A program made the position numbers and the translations under genes. A stretch of 64,000 nucleotides of DNA from Alnus glutinosa (Eukaryota > Streptophyta > Magnoliopsida > Fagales > Betulaceae): NCBI RefSeq assembly GCF_958979055.1, contig NC_084886.1, positions 42,086,654 through 42,150,653 of the forward strand, in the 5' to 3' direction. Position 1 is the stretch's first letter. The number at the start of each line of letters is the position of its first letter. The notes beneath the pieces were generated by a model, which was not told the origin of the DNA, made no database searches, and saw nothing but the letters and a program-made list of their open reading frames with translations. Positions 34,206-46,485 of the stretch are shown one piece after another.

Positions 34206-34443
34206 GGAAAGCTGCGTAATTGCGCAAATTAATTTTGAATAAATTAATAAATCATATTTAAAAACCATTTTATCCAACAAAATTAAGGTTACACTCCAAA
34301 CTAATCATTAAATAAAAATATAAAATATTTAATATCACTCATAAAAGGCCATACCACCACGTCCAAATGAATCATTTTTAACCCAAATATTTATGTTTGA
34401 AAACAGATCCCCCTCCCTCGCCTTTTCCCTCCTTCAAATCTCC

Positions 34444-34460
34444 ACTCTCTCTCTCTCTCT
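34444..34460 (+). promoter_or_regulatory. CT-rich leader (Y-patch) of the MAPKKK gene
   Basis: A run of CT repeats sits 100-116 bases before the start codon. Pyrimidine patches of this kind are usual around plant transcription starts. No clear TATA box was found at the expected distance. Confidence 0.4.
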
Positions 34461-34559
34461 AGCTCTCACACTCGCTCACACCGAAAATGAACCTCACTGA
34501 ACTCTAATCTCTCTGCTCGAACAGCAACAACTCAGGAACCAAAACCCCCTTATACAGCG

Positions 34560-37500
34560 ATGCAGGACATTTTCGGATCGGTTCGCCGATCCCTGGTGTT
34601 CCGGACCCCAGGCGGCGACGACGGAGGGTTCGCCAGTGGCCTGGTCGAGAAGATCGGCTCCACCATCCGGAGATCGCGAATCGGTCTTTTCTCGAAGTCT
34701 CCTGTCCGAGCGCTGCCTCCGGTACCCAAGGACGACGCGTCGCCGATCCGGTGGCGCAGGGGCGAGTTGATCGGGTGCGGCGCGTTCGGTCGGGTCTACA
34801 TGGGGATGAACCTCGACTCCGGAGAGCTGATCGCCGTGAAACAGGTTGATTACGTATCTATATCTCTGCGTTGATTGGTTTATGGATTTGGTATTGAAGT
34901 TTTGGTGGTTCTACTTAGTAGGTTTCGATTGCGGCGAATAATGCTTCAAAGGAGAAAACACAGGTTAGGATATGAATGTGCAGCTCTTCATTACGTAACT
35001 TATATGTACCTCTGTGAAAATTATTTTTTTGATTTGAAATAGATTGGGTTCTGAGACGAGCAGATTTCCACTTTGCAATATACTGATTTGTAAGTTTTAT
35101 GTATTTTAATCTCATTAAAATAGGCTAACATTAGGGAATTGGAGGAGGAAGTGAAGCTGCTGAAGAATCTGTCACATCCAAATATTGTTGTGAGTATGGG
35201 GTTGCGATATGTTGGTGGAAATGATGATCGGTTTTTCATTTTCTTACTGTTTTTGTTTTTGTTGTTGCTTAGAGATATTTGGGAACTGCTAGAGAAGATG
35301 AATCGTTGAATATTTTGTTGGAATTTGTCCCGGGTGGATCTATATCATCACTATTAGGGAAATTTGGATCCTTCCCCGAGTCTGTAAGTGACTATTACAT
35401 TGTCATTTAGAGGTTTCCGGTGTTTAATTTGCTAATGTTGATTCTTGAAATCATTCGCTAAACAGGTTATACGAATGTATACAAAACAATTGTTATTGGG
35501 TCTTGAATACCTTCACAATAATGGAATTATGCATAGGGACATCAAGGTACCTCACACTTCCTTTTAACAGGTCCATATTTTTTGGAGCTTCTCTCTTTCT
35601 CTTATCATAATGGGCCATAATGGGCATGATTCATATAGGGTGCAAACATTCTTGTTGATAATAAGGGATGCATTAAACTTGCGGACTTTGGTGCATCCAA
35701 GAAAGTTGTTGAGCTGGTATGCCATTGTCTCCAAACCCACCTCAAATAATCAGTCAGTCTTTTTAGTGATTTTTTATCGTAGCTAAAGAGGTTGTATAAC
35801 TATACAGGCTACTATTAATGGTGCCAAGTCGATGAAGGGTACTCCATATTGGATGGCTCCTGAAGTTATTCTTCAGACTGGGCATAGCTTGTAAGAACGA
35901 ATACACAACATTTTTGCTAAATGTGACCACATTTATCTGTTTTTTATTTTGGCATGAAATATGTAAATTAAAAAAGGTTAGTTTACATTCAATTCGCCTT
36001 TTTTAATAAATATTAAGAACCTTTTTGACAGTATGAAATAGAAGAACAAGGTTTGGCTATTAGCACAACTGGTAGTTGTAGCAAAGCATGTATACTGCGT
36101 TGATGACCCCCATGTTATGTTTAAATAAGAGAACAGGTGGCATTGAATTTTTTTCTTTTTACTTCATTTGTTTTTTGTAAATTGTTTTGAGATTAAAGCT
36201 TATGAAATATTTTTAATGAGACCACCTAGAATCTAAGAAAAGATGAGAAAATCCTATGAAAACCTTCTTGTTCCAAACTTCATCGTGAGGAAATCGCTGT
36301 GCTCTCATACAGTTTATGCTTCAGTGCCACTCTTTTCTAAAATGGAGAAAAGTAGAATATGGCTGTAGTCCTTAATTATGATCTTTGGACCTATTAATTT
36401 TGGAATGTGGTTTTCTTAGCTCTGCTGATATATGGAGTGTTGGATGTACTGTGATTGAGATGGCTACAGGAAAGCCTCCATGGAGTCAACAGTATCAGGA
36501 GGTACTCACTTGATGCTACTTGTTAAACTTACTACTTCAGTTTATGTAAGAATTTGACTGTAATTTTCTGAAGTCGGTATGTGTCCTCCTAAAATTTTTG
36601 AAAGTAAGAATCGGTGTTTCTCTCAGGTTGCTGCCCTCTTCCATATTGGGACAACTAAATCTCATCCACCCATCCCTGAGCATCTCTCCGCCGAGGCAAA
36701 GGATTTTCTGTTAAAGTGTTTACTGAAGTACATCCATTGTTTCTACTTTTCTGTTGTCATTATGTTTCCAACCCCCGACAAAATATATCAGTAGTTTGAG
36801 ACTTTGATGCTGCTTTTATAAAAAAAAAAAAATACTAGTTCGTACTCTATGATTTCTTTTAGTCAACTTTTCTTCTTTGTAACTCTTACACACATCAAAT
36901 TATGGCGGCAGGGAACCTAACTTAAGGTCTACTGCATCAGACTTGCTGCAGGTAATCTCTAGAGATGTTCCATATCAACTGTTCATAGATTAAGCGGCAG
37001 TAATACAAACATCATAGATAAATACATGCCTAAACATAAGTGTGTGTGAACTATTTCCTTTCAATCTGAATGTTATTGTTCATATAGATACATGCACAGA
37101 GGCAGACAAGCATTTTACTTATGATACTGTTCTTTCTAATTTGCAGCATCCATTTGTCACTGGGGAGTATTGGGAATCTCATGCAGTTTGCAGTTCAGTT
37201 ATGGTCCGTATATTGGCAGTAAGCTATACTAGTTTGAATTCTTATTCTTTTGATTAGCTTATCCCATACTTTAGTTCTTGTTATGTCAGGAATCTGGAAA
37301 CCAGATGGTAACACCTGGGATGAATCTTAAGAACTCGTAAGCATTTTACTTCGATGATTTTGGAACATTTGATGAATTTTGATTATTGTTTATTCTTTAT
37401 TGTTTCTTTTTATTTTCTTATCCCCAAAAAAAAAAAATGTTGACAATGGAAACTACATTGCTGCTGAAGCATGAACTCCGTGATTAGAAGGTCAACCTGC

Positions 37501-39380
37501 ACAGGCTTAAAAGATGTCTGTGAAATGGGTAGCCTGAGGTGCTCAACTGCATATCCTCCCAAGTCCTTAAGAGTGGGATCTTGGGGAGCAAGCAATTGTG
37601 ATGATGACATGTGTCTGACGGATTATAACGATGAACTTTTGGTTGATGAATCCATAAAGCTCAAATCCATTTTAGGTTCGGATGATTTAAATAAGGTAAA
37701 GAACTGTTATCATGCCCTTTGTGTGGTTTAGATGGTTATAATGAGCTCCAATAACAATGGCAGATCTCTTTCATTGAACCAGAGTTTTAATCCCATGTGC
37801 GAGCCTACCGATGACTGGCCCTGCAAGTTTGATGAAAGGATAGAGTTGGAGAGAAGTGGAGGAGTAGACTTGTCTCCTAGTGCAACAATCCATAAGGCTG
37901 CTGGCAGCCCTGGAGTATCAGGTAAGGGGGAGAATGACTTCACATTTCCATGTGGGCCGATAGGGGCTGAGGATGATGATGAAGTTACCGAATCAAAAAT
38001 TAGAGCCTTCCTGGATGAAAAGGTACCTTGCCCTTAGAGATCATTCTTTTGTGAAAGAATTAATGACTTCATTTTGTTATTTTCTCTTATATTTTTTTAC
38101 AGTCTTGAATTTTTATATGACAAAAATATGGCATGGCAACTTGCTTTATAAAATTACATTAGGCTTTAGATCTGAAGAAGCTGCAGTCGCCTCTATATGA
38201 AGAGTTCTACAGCACAATGAATGCAGCTGGTCCTCCTAGTGTGGTTCAAATGGCAAACGGTGAAAGAGTTTTGAATATCTCGAGTTTACCTCCTAAAAGC
38301 AGGTCACCCAGTCAGGCACCTAGCAGAAGACTTTCAGCAGTTGTTGATGCTGCGAATGGTGCAGGACATGGGAGTCATACCAAAAATCTATCAAATGCCA
38401 GTGGTGTGCACGATCGAGCTCTACAGGAAATTCAGCCACCTCAGGCTAGGGAATGGAAAGAGCTTCTTGATGCTCAGCAGGAATCATTTAGACCAAGGTT
38501 CAGTATATGTTGTTAGTTGAATGTGTTAGCTTATATTTCCTGACAGACTTGTCTTCTCCCATCTTGTAACCAAAGATTGAAATGTCTGCAGTGCTAGCTT
38601 CTCTGAGATACAAAGGAAATGGAGAGAAGAGCTTGATGAAGAGCTTCAGAGGAAGCGAGGCAAGTTTACATTTTCTGAATATGATTTAAATCTAAACTGC
38701 GCTCTGTTTTGTGGTTTTTGTTGGACCATTGACCTTGAGGACCAATGCTGTGTTCAACTTTAGAATTAACCACCTTGGATTCTAGGTACTAATATGCATG
38801 CTTGTAATTAAATAAGTATTAGCCCTGTCTTGAGCATTGATCAGTTCCTGGGTAAGGTATCAGGGAGCTTCTCTTATGGGTCGCTGAATGTGCTTTTGAA
38901 ACCAAGAAAAATTTGTTTACCCAAGCTCCTTTTAAGTTGAAAAGGGTTTTGAGATTTATTGTTCAGTGTACTTTAGACTATCTAAATTTAGGAAAAAATA
39001 TGTCATGATCCCCCAATACTTTCGTGCTTCTTGACTTTGAGACTCTAGTTTCCAATTTAATGAATTTAAGATCCATGTTTTGAACATTTGTAAATCAAGA
39101 TCTTTGTTAGGTTTTTTGTCAAGTAAATAACAGAAATGAACATGAAAATATAATTATACCCTTAGATAAAAATAAAAAGTAAAAATTATCCATGCCCCCC
39201 ATGGCCGGTCAACTTCATGGCCATGGAGGGAGCGGCCATTCTGAGGAGATCCACAGCCGTGGGTCTCCTCAGGCCGAGACCATAGCCATGTTGAGGAGAT
39301 CCACAGTTGCGGATCTTTGGCCGTGGAGACCCACGATCGAGGCCATGGAAGTTGACCGGCTATGGGCTATGGCTTTTTTT

Positions 39381-39411
<31 letters not shown>

Positions 39412-40410
39412 TGTTAATTTTTATATATGAGGGTCATAACTATATTTTCGCACTCATTTATGTTATTTATTTGACGGAAAACATAATAGAGGTCTTGATT
39501 TAAAAATGTTTAAAACACGTCTTAAATTCATCAAATTGAAAATTAGGGTCTCAAAGTCAAAAAGCACAGGGGATCCTGGCATATTTTCCCTTAAATTTAA
39601 CTTGTTGTTTGTGTATTGGTCTTTCGAGCGTGAGATTAGAGAACCTTTTCAAATTGATGGTCATCATGACCCAAGACACTCTAGAATTTCTAGGAACGAG
39701 AAAATTTGAGATGCTTGAGAGGCGGAGGTGTTGCAATGGGCAAAAGCTATGCCATATATCTGGTTTCTGAAACCTCTCATTACCAAGTTAGAGAAACCAA
39801 TCCCATCTCATTCTTCTCGACTAGGCGATGGGGATGTCACACAAAATTCTATTGACACTTGGCTCTAGTGAGAGCTGCAGGTTGTGTTAATGTGTTAGTG
39901 AGCTTGACATACATTTTTGGCCTATTTTCTAACAACTCAAGTTTTTAGGACCGATAGTTTTTGACATGTAAGTTATAAAACTATTTGTTCATAATTTGGG
40001 GTAGTCTGGTGTTGTTGACACGCATATCTAGTAAGTCATGTTTGCACGATCAATAAGACAGTCAAGACAGATTTTTCCCTTGAGGTGTTCCGTTAGAAAG
40101 ACAAACTTAGAAACATGAATGTATGATATCTGGAATATAGTTGGGAGACAATAATTTGTTAATGAAAGTATCCTGAAAACTCCACATGGAGTCTTCTGAC
40201 CAAAGATTTCGTCACTCTCATGATTTTGTCTCAACTAATCTTGAATAAAGTTGCATGATCACATTCTCTTTTTTGTAACCATGACAATGGAAAGTGTATA
40301 TTGCAGAGATGATGCGCCAGACAGGTGCAGGAGGGAAGACACCATCTCCAAATCATCGGATTCTTAATCGGCAGAGAGAACGTCTATGTTTTGCATTCTC
40401 AGGCAAATGA
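34560..40410 (+). CDS. ANP1: MAPKKK of the ANP/NPK1 class
   Basis: Seventeen exons join in frame to 681 residues: 34560-34844, 34922-34963, 35124-35189, 35273-35383, 35466-35546, 35639-35716, 35808-35890, 36420-36501, 36627-36727, 36912-36951, 37147-37203, 37290-37336, 37470-37695, 37783-38022, 38163-38497, 38592-38659, 40307-40410. The start [15 protein letters not shown] is the ANP/NPK1 signature. The kinase domain (from about 65) has the glycine loop [11 protein letters not shown] (72-82), K94, HRDIK (191-195), DFG (211-213) and TPYWMAPE (233-240). A Ser-rich regulatory region and a charged C-terminal helix ([15 protein letters not shown]) follow, the part that in NPK1 binds the NACK kinesin. 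The family drives the MAP kinase cascade for phragmoplast expansion in cytokinesis and stress signalling. The intron at 38660 has a GC donor. Which ANP paralogue it equals is not certain. Confidence 0.94.
38984..39598. mobile_element. Fold-back element in MAPKKK intron 16
   Basis: The arms CTAAATTTAGGAAAAAATAT and its partner ending ATATTTTCCCTTAAATTTA are continued inward by pairs such as CTTGACTTTGAGACTCTAGT with AGGGTCTCAAAGTCAAAAAG. The core (39195-39365) is G+C-rich and itself palindromic, with CATGGCCGGTCAACTTCATG near one side and a complementary GGAAGTTGACCGGC on the other. It lies wholly within the last intron and does not touch either splice site. Confidence 0.7.
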
Positions 40411-42020
40411 TGCCACACATCTCACCTGTATCTATGCCACTGTTCAATGGGAAAAAAATATTGTGATTTTCCATTGGGAGTGGTCATGTATGTAGTATAA
40501 TTATTGGTGCAATGGCGGCAACACATATTGGTCACATTGCCAAATTTGCGTGAATAGCACGCACTGCAACCTTCCAGAGCAGTCTTGGTCATTCAGCACA
40601 AAATATCACACAAAAAAGATCCTCATATGCTCCTTTTTCTTGTGTATGATATTGCGGGATATGAAGCACATTAAACTTACTTTTTGAGCTTGTATTCAAA
40701 TTAAAATATATTATTTACTGTTGGGGTATGAAGAAGAAAGACTAGCTGTAGTAGTTTCTACATTAGGTTTTAGGAATTTGACAAACGGTTATCAATCTCT
40801 ATAATTCTCATGCTTGCAACACAAAGTAGTTTGTGGTGTTCTGGTGACAATGACATCAAATCCCCCAAAAAATGATGGAAACCTCTCTCATTATTTATCC
40901 ATTTTGTTTTCTTTTTATTTATTTTTATTTTATTTTTGGAAAAGTTTTAAGGTGCTATTCAGTTAAAGCTGATTTTTAATTAATTCCCTTGCCCTGAAAA
41001 ATCTTAGTATCATTTCAAGTCAAGACCGGTGGAACTGTGGGCTGCTAACAAATGAAATGGATCTCTTGAAGTAGACAGATACTTGTGGCTGCGTACACAA
41101 TAAAGGAATGAGAGAGATAATTATCTTTCACTGTGTTTGCGTGCTCTTTTGAGAAATTCTTTATGTCATACCTATACTTCCTTTGTATCACTTCAAAATT
41201 GACTTGAGTTTTAAAATTACCATTAGATCAAAAATTCAATGGCAATTTTAAGCTTCGGAGGAACATAAGAGAAGCACGAGTATGAGTTTTAGCATTATTC
41301 TGTTTTTTTTTTTGTCATGGTAGGTAGCTTGTTCTGGAAAGTGGAAACGAAGAACATGTTTAAACGGTGTGCGTGGGCGGGCAGTACTGGGCACCGACGA
41401 TAATATATTTGGGAAAGTCAAAGAAGCGTATGAGTTTGGTTAAGGAATGATTAGTGTGGGGAGGGCAGGAACAAGGAGGTGTTGAAGCCATCCAAATGTT
41501 TCTCATATGGGCCGCGCTGATTTTCCCACATGTCTCCTACTGCACGTACATGGTGGACAATTGGTCTTACATCAAAAAGATTACGAAGAATCTCCAAAAA
41601 TTCTTCATGTTCCCACCCCGCCCAATGCACCAAAATATCAGGCAATCGATCTACTAGTGTCTGCCGCGCGGGCAGTGTTATCTAGTTGGTGGGCAATTAA
41701 GGTCAAAGAATAAAGCAAAAGCTAAAACCTTTAAATCTCATCCAATTTTTGAACATTACATGGTTGAAAGTTTTTCCGGAAAACAGAAAGCTAGAGCATG
41801 CATGATGGAAAGGCATTTCTTTTTTTCTTTTTTTTTTTGATTTAAGGGGCTGGATTTTGCGTGATAAGAAGGGAACTAAAGTGCATGGAAAAGATGTTGG
41901 TGTGCGATGAGGTGGGCTTGTCTCTTTCGCTTTTCTAGTTTTAAAGGAGAACTTCTTGACGTACGTAAGAGACCCGGATTCTGGGAGATCAACGTGATAT
42001 GATGAAAAAGATGAGTGAGA

Positions 42021-42024
<4 letters not shown>
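40411..42024. other. MAPKKK 3' region and intergenic
   Basis: The first few hundred bases are the 3' untranslated region of the kinase gene. A diverged hairpin related to the MITE at 5674-5859 lies at about 41160-41310 (taaaattaccattagatcaa paired with caatggcaatttta). No further gene is recognised; frames at 41451-41713 overlap on both strands. Confidence 0.4.

Positions 42025-42097
<73 letters not shown>
42025..42097. repeat. (GA)n microsatellite, about 36 units
   Basis: Uninterrupted GA dinucleotides. It produces apparent Arg-Glu and Leu-Ser open frames on the two strands, which are not genes. GA repeats can bind plant BBR/BPC factors, but no gene lies within 1.6 kb. Confidence 0.95.
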
Positions 42098-42100
<3 letters not shown>

Positions 42101-43409
42101 ATTCAAACACATACCCCTCAATTCATTATGAATTTAATTGGATACAATTGCATGTGTTATATATATATATATATATTAATCAACCCATATGATCTTAGAT
42201 TATCTTTTTCTAATACGAGATCGACTTGATTATTTTTCACTAATACGACAGATCAAAAACTTATTTGGAGTCTAGTACTATATATACGGATGTTGTTTTC
42301 AATGATTTGATCTAATAACACTGTTAGACGCATGCAGCACGCATCCAATAGAAATATCAACAAAGAAGAAGAAGAAGAAGAAGCAAGAATCAAAATACAC
42401 AAGTTTGACACGATTAGGCTAGCTAGGTTACAAAGGTTTTGTAAGTTAACTTTCTGTAATTCAAATCTTCTATAGTGGATACTTTTTACGTTTAACTGAC
42501 CCTAGCTTGAAACTGTTTTTCTTTTGAATATATATATATATATATATATAAAATAAATTATAAGAAAAAGAAAAATTAAGGTCGACCATATATATATATA
42601 GTCCCATTAATGAGTAGGAAGGAATTGAAAGATTCCTTTTTTGATTGACTAGCTAGAATCATGAGTGTATCATGATTTATGACTAAAATCTTTGAATGTG
42701 ATTTCATGCTGCTTCTTTAGAACTTTGTTGTTGGATATATATATAAATGACTATGAGTGAGTGATCTCTTTTAAAGATCTTCCATGGACAAGTGTTCAAA
42801 GATTTGGTCCCTCCTGGTCATGGTGGCAGTAAAGGTAGATTTCTCTTTTATTTCCTTTTCATGCCGATCCATATAACTAAAAAGACAAGAAAAGGGGGAA
42901 AAAGAAACATTCAGAAAAGGGAAAACATTATGTTTCTCCATTCATATCTGATACAGTGGTAGCCTAGCACATGTTTTTTCTTTGCGGTGACCCAATTTTA
43001 ATAAAATAATATTATATTTTTTTTAAAAAATTTTATTTCATGCTAAAAGGAAAAACAAAAAAAAAATCATTGCATTAATAATCAACATATATCACGTGCT
43101 AAAAAAAAATAAAAAAAATTCAACATCTTGTTTTCCATAGAAAAAAATAATAATAAAATTATTATTATTTTGACTTGGGCAGGCCCTCAAATTGTTATGT
43201 TATATAAATCATCACATCCATGTCTTGAAATCAAATCCAGCCAAAAATAATATCCTTTTCAAAAGATAAATACATATATAGAGACCTAGTGGTCACGATT
43301 GAAAGCCAACTCTTTCTTTTTTTTTTTTTTACTTCTTTTGGTAATGACTAGGCTACTTTATCAAGCCTTTGTCCTTTTAAACCACAGACATGTAACTGAC
43401 TTGTATACT
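42098..43409. other. A+T-rich intergenic
   Basis: It contains (AT)n tracts at 42158-42174 and 42531-42550, a (GAA)n tract at 42365-42382 and long A/T runs. No gene or intact element is recognised. Confidence 0.4.
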
Positions 43410-43678
43410 AAGATTACTCGAATTCTTTGTTTTAAAAATTTAAGTCGATAAGAAGAAGTAAATTTAATTATTTAATTAATACTTTAATATTTTTTTTTTA
43501 TTTGTAGGCTCAAATATTTTTTTAATAAGTGATGCTCAACACGTAGAATATTTAATTAAAATATGAGATAAATGATCGAAGAAGACATGGTTCAAACTTA
43601 ATTAGAACCTATTCTCTAATATCATGTTAAATTACGTATTATTTGTCTAAAAAATTTAAATTAGTTAATACTTTAACA
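43410..43678 (-). mobile_element. Decayed TRIM copy (family of 13061-13485)
   Basis: The text at 43620-43678 (tcatgttaaattacg... ending tactttaaca) matches the 5' LTR of the TRIM at 13409-13485 with an internal deletion, preceded on the plus strand by the degraded primer-site region CTAATATCATG. The other LTR is traceable at about 43410-43495. The internal words GGCTCAAAT and AATATTTAATTAAAAT are shared. Confidence 0.55.
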
Positions 43679-44710
43679 CACGATCCGTACTCGATGTGAA
43701 AGCATGTTTCAGTGGCTTTTTATGTGGAGTGCAGCACCGTACCCTCACCGGACATAAAGACATGAATTTGCAACCACAAGAGTTGTCCCAATTTGGTGTC
43801 ATGTTTCAACAATATTGAGGCTGAAAACGAATTTACACTTGCAAGGTATACAATAATATGTGTGCGTGGGTACCTTTTTTTTTTAAAAAAAAAAATAAAT
43901 AAATAAATTGAAAAATGTATCGGATTTTTGAAAATATAAGGAGCAGCTTAAATTTCATAATTTTAAAATCTACAATTTTTTTTTAAAAAAAATTGTAAAA
44001 AAAAAAAAAATCCTTCTCTGTTTCGTTGACGGCATTGTCGGAAAGGACGTTGGTGCTAGCTAGCTGTTGAGAATTAGCACTATTTTACAGACCTCAAGCC
44101 AATTGATTGGAACGGTTTGGTCGTGAAAGGATGCCTCAACAAATCGTACAATTAAGTTGAGACCAGCGAGGATCCATCCATCCATGGCCTGTGGAAATGG
44201 AATGCATGCTTATCCATACGTCTACGTGGAACAGATGTGTAGGAAAGGGATCGGTCGGAAAGAAAGAGGGCAGGCCATCACTAATTAATTCATAATGCAT
44301 ATTTTTTATATTTCGATAAATATAATTCCTATTAGTTGTTATAAATCACATTCTTTCATTTCTCGTCTTTTTCCAATTAATATTTAACCAAATGCATTAA
44401 TTTTCCATATGATAATAAATTATCAGGGGCCTACTGCATTATCCATAACCAGCTAGAGCCAGGAGATTTGTCAATTTTTATTTCTTTATTTATTTATTTA
44501 TTTTTACGAATAGTATGCATGTATATCCAAGGTTGGGTGGATGTGGTGGTGGTGGTGGTAGTGGTAGGGTTTATACGAGTAATATTATGGTAGCTTTTTC
44601 CACAAAAAGGTCATTACTTTTGATGGTGACGCCATTTTTGGGTTGTGCCCACCAACACCAAGATCAAATATATATATATATATATATTTTTTTTCTTTCC
44701 AATGACCACA

Positions 44711-44756
<46 letters not shown>

Positions 44757-46075
44757 TCGTCCTTTACCCTAATTAAATTAAGAACAAATTGCCTCTATAT
44801 ATGCTCGGTTCCCTATCTTAAGTTCTTAATGCTTAGCTTAATTGATTAATTACACTTGATTATCCAGAGAGAAATCGAGATCGAGATCGAGATCGAGAGA
44901 GAGAGAAAGAAAGAAAGAAAGAAAGTCTCGGTTTGTTAATAATAATAGGTATGATTTTTTCCAAGCCACGACAATTTTGATGATTATAAGAGGAGGGTGG
45001 GGGCATTGAGAAAATGTAGCTCACCTATATATTTATGTTTCCGTTGAAATGGACAAAATTTGTGGAAAACAAATTAAATTAAACCTTCCCCACAAAAAAG
45101 GGCAATAGGTCGATTGGCTTGTTAATATGGAAATTAAGCAGCCTGCCACGTATGAAAAAGCTCATGCATTGCGAACCCGCTAAAAGAGTTAAAAAAGTTT
45201 AAGTACGTGTAGCAAGTTGTCTTAGCACTTGTTAAAGAAACAATTGGCTTTTAATTTGTTCTACAAATAAACAAGATAGTGGGAGCTCTATTTAATTTAA
45301 TTTGTGGATGCACTGATGAACACTGATGAGACTTGCAACTTTTCAAATCCTTAATCGCCAAGAAAGCTAAATAATTACAAACAAAAACAATTAAGTGGGG
45401 GTGAGTTTTCTTAAGGTAATTAAATTTTTGTTTTTTAATAATAAATAAATAATAATAATAATTGGGCTCGAAGCATTTAAGGAAGTGACAAAAATTACCT
45501 TTCTTTCATGTAGTTTATAGACCCAAAGGACAGACGTACACCTCATTTATTATTTACAGTTATTCTCAATTTATTAGTTTGTGACATCTAAGGTCTTGAC
45601 TCTCTTCTACTATCAATTTCATATATTTGGAAAATTCCGTTAGTATTTGACGTTAAAATATATTAGGAATGTTGCGTGTGAGTTACACATGTAAATTTTT
45701 TATTTGAAATACCCAAAATAGCACGATTTAAGGAGTTAGCTAGAATATCACATTTGTCTTTCAAATAAAAAATACAAAAACAAAAAATTAAATAGAGAGA
45801 GAGAGAGAATGTTGTAGTACCACAACCTTAGGATGAGAGGACGGTTGAACCACTCCTAAATTAAAGAGGAGTTTGGGGTGGCCGAACCTCAAACTCTTTT
45901 TTTCTTTGGTTGAAGCGTAATTTGTATATTTCAACAAAAATTTTACACATGTAAGTCGCATGTACAAATTTCTAACCATTTTAATGCCAAACGCTAATGA
46001 AAGGTGTCGACCGAAAGGAAATGGTAGTTTAAGGGGGTCAAATATCCAAATGGTATTTTGGGAACTATATACAAA
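43679..46075. other. Gene-poor A+T-rich intergenic
   Basis: It contains an (AAT)n microsatellite at 44711-44756, a GATCGA/GA/GAAA tract at 44876-44925, a GGT tract at 44543-44560 and many A/T runs. A small inverted repeat with GGTTGAACCACTCC and GGGGTGGCCGAACC lies at 45842-45890, again the GGTGGCCGAACC word. The minus-strand frame at 45788-46081 has no family features. Confidence 0.4.
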
Positions 46076-46262
46076 GAGCAATGCTATTTATTTATTTAAT
46101 ATAATGTTATACGACTGCCATACAATTATTTGATGATGTGACTATGAAATCAACTCTTGAATCCGTACTTGTTAAAAAATAAAATAAGGGTTGATTTTTA
46201 CTATCACGTAATCTTAATTGTATGACAGTCGTATAACAATAATTTACTAAATAACATCGCTC
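46076..46262. mobile_element. MITE, well preserved
   Basis: The ends GAGCAATGCTATTTATTTA and its reverse complement (with AACATCGCTC) pair over about 50 bases, including GTTATACGACTGCCATACAA with TTGTATGACAGTCGTATAAC. The inside contains GATGTGACTATGAAATCAAC and its pair. Relatives in this window are at about 4328-4440, 6148-6262 and 50535-50670. Confidence 0.8.
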
Positions 46263-46485
46263 ATCTACAAATTACCTTTCAATTCATGAATATTAAAAAA
46301 CTTTATGAAGCTTGTAAACCCAAAGGAATGCACCATTCTTTTACAATTGCCTTATCATATGCAAAATTTGCCTGACAAGCTTTTCACTTCGCTAGTGCCT
46401 TTGGTGGAGCTGATCATCAATTAGGTTATAACTGAACCAACTTGAGAGAACACTTGCGGTCTCTCTCCGTCTAGGCCCCTCATTT

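Noticed and set aside
42025..42097. Open frames of alternating Arg-Glu and Leu-Ser on opposite strands
   Set aside because: They are the direct reading of a (GA)n microsatellite.
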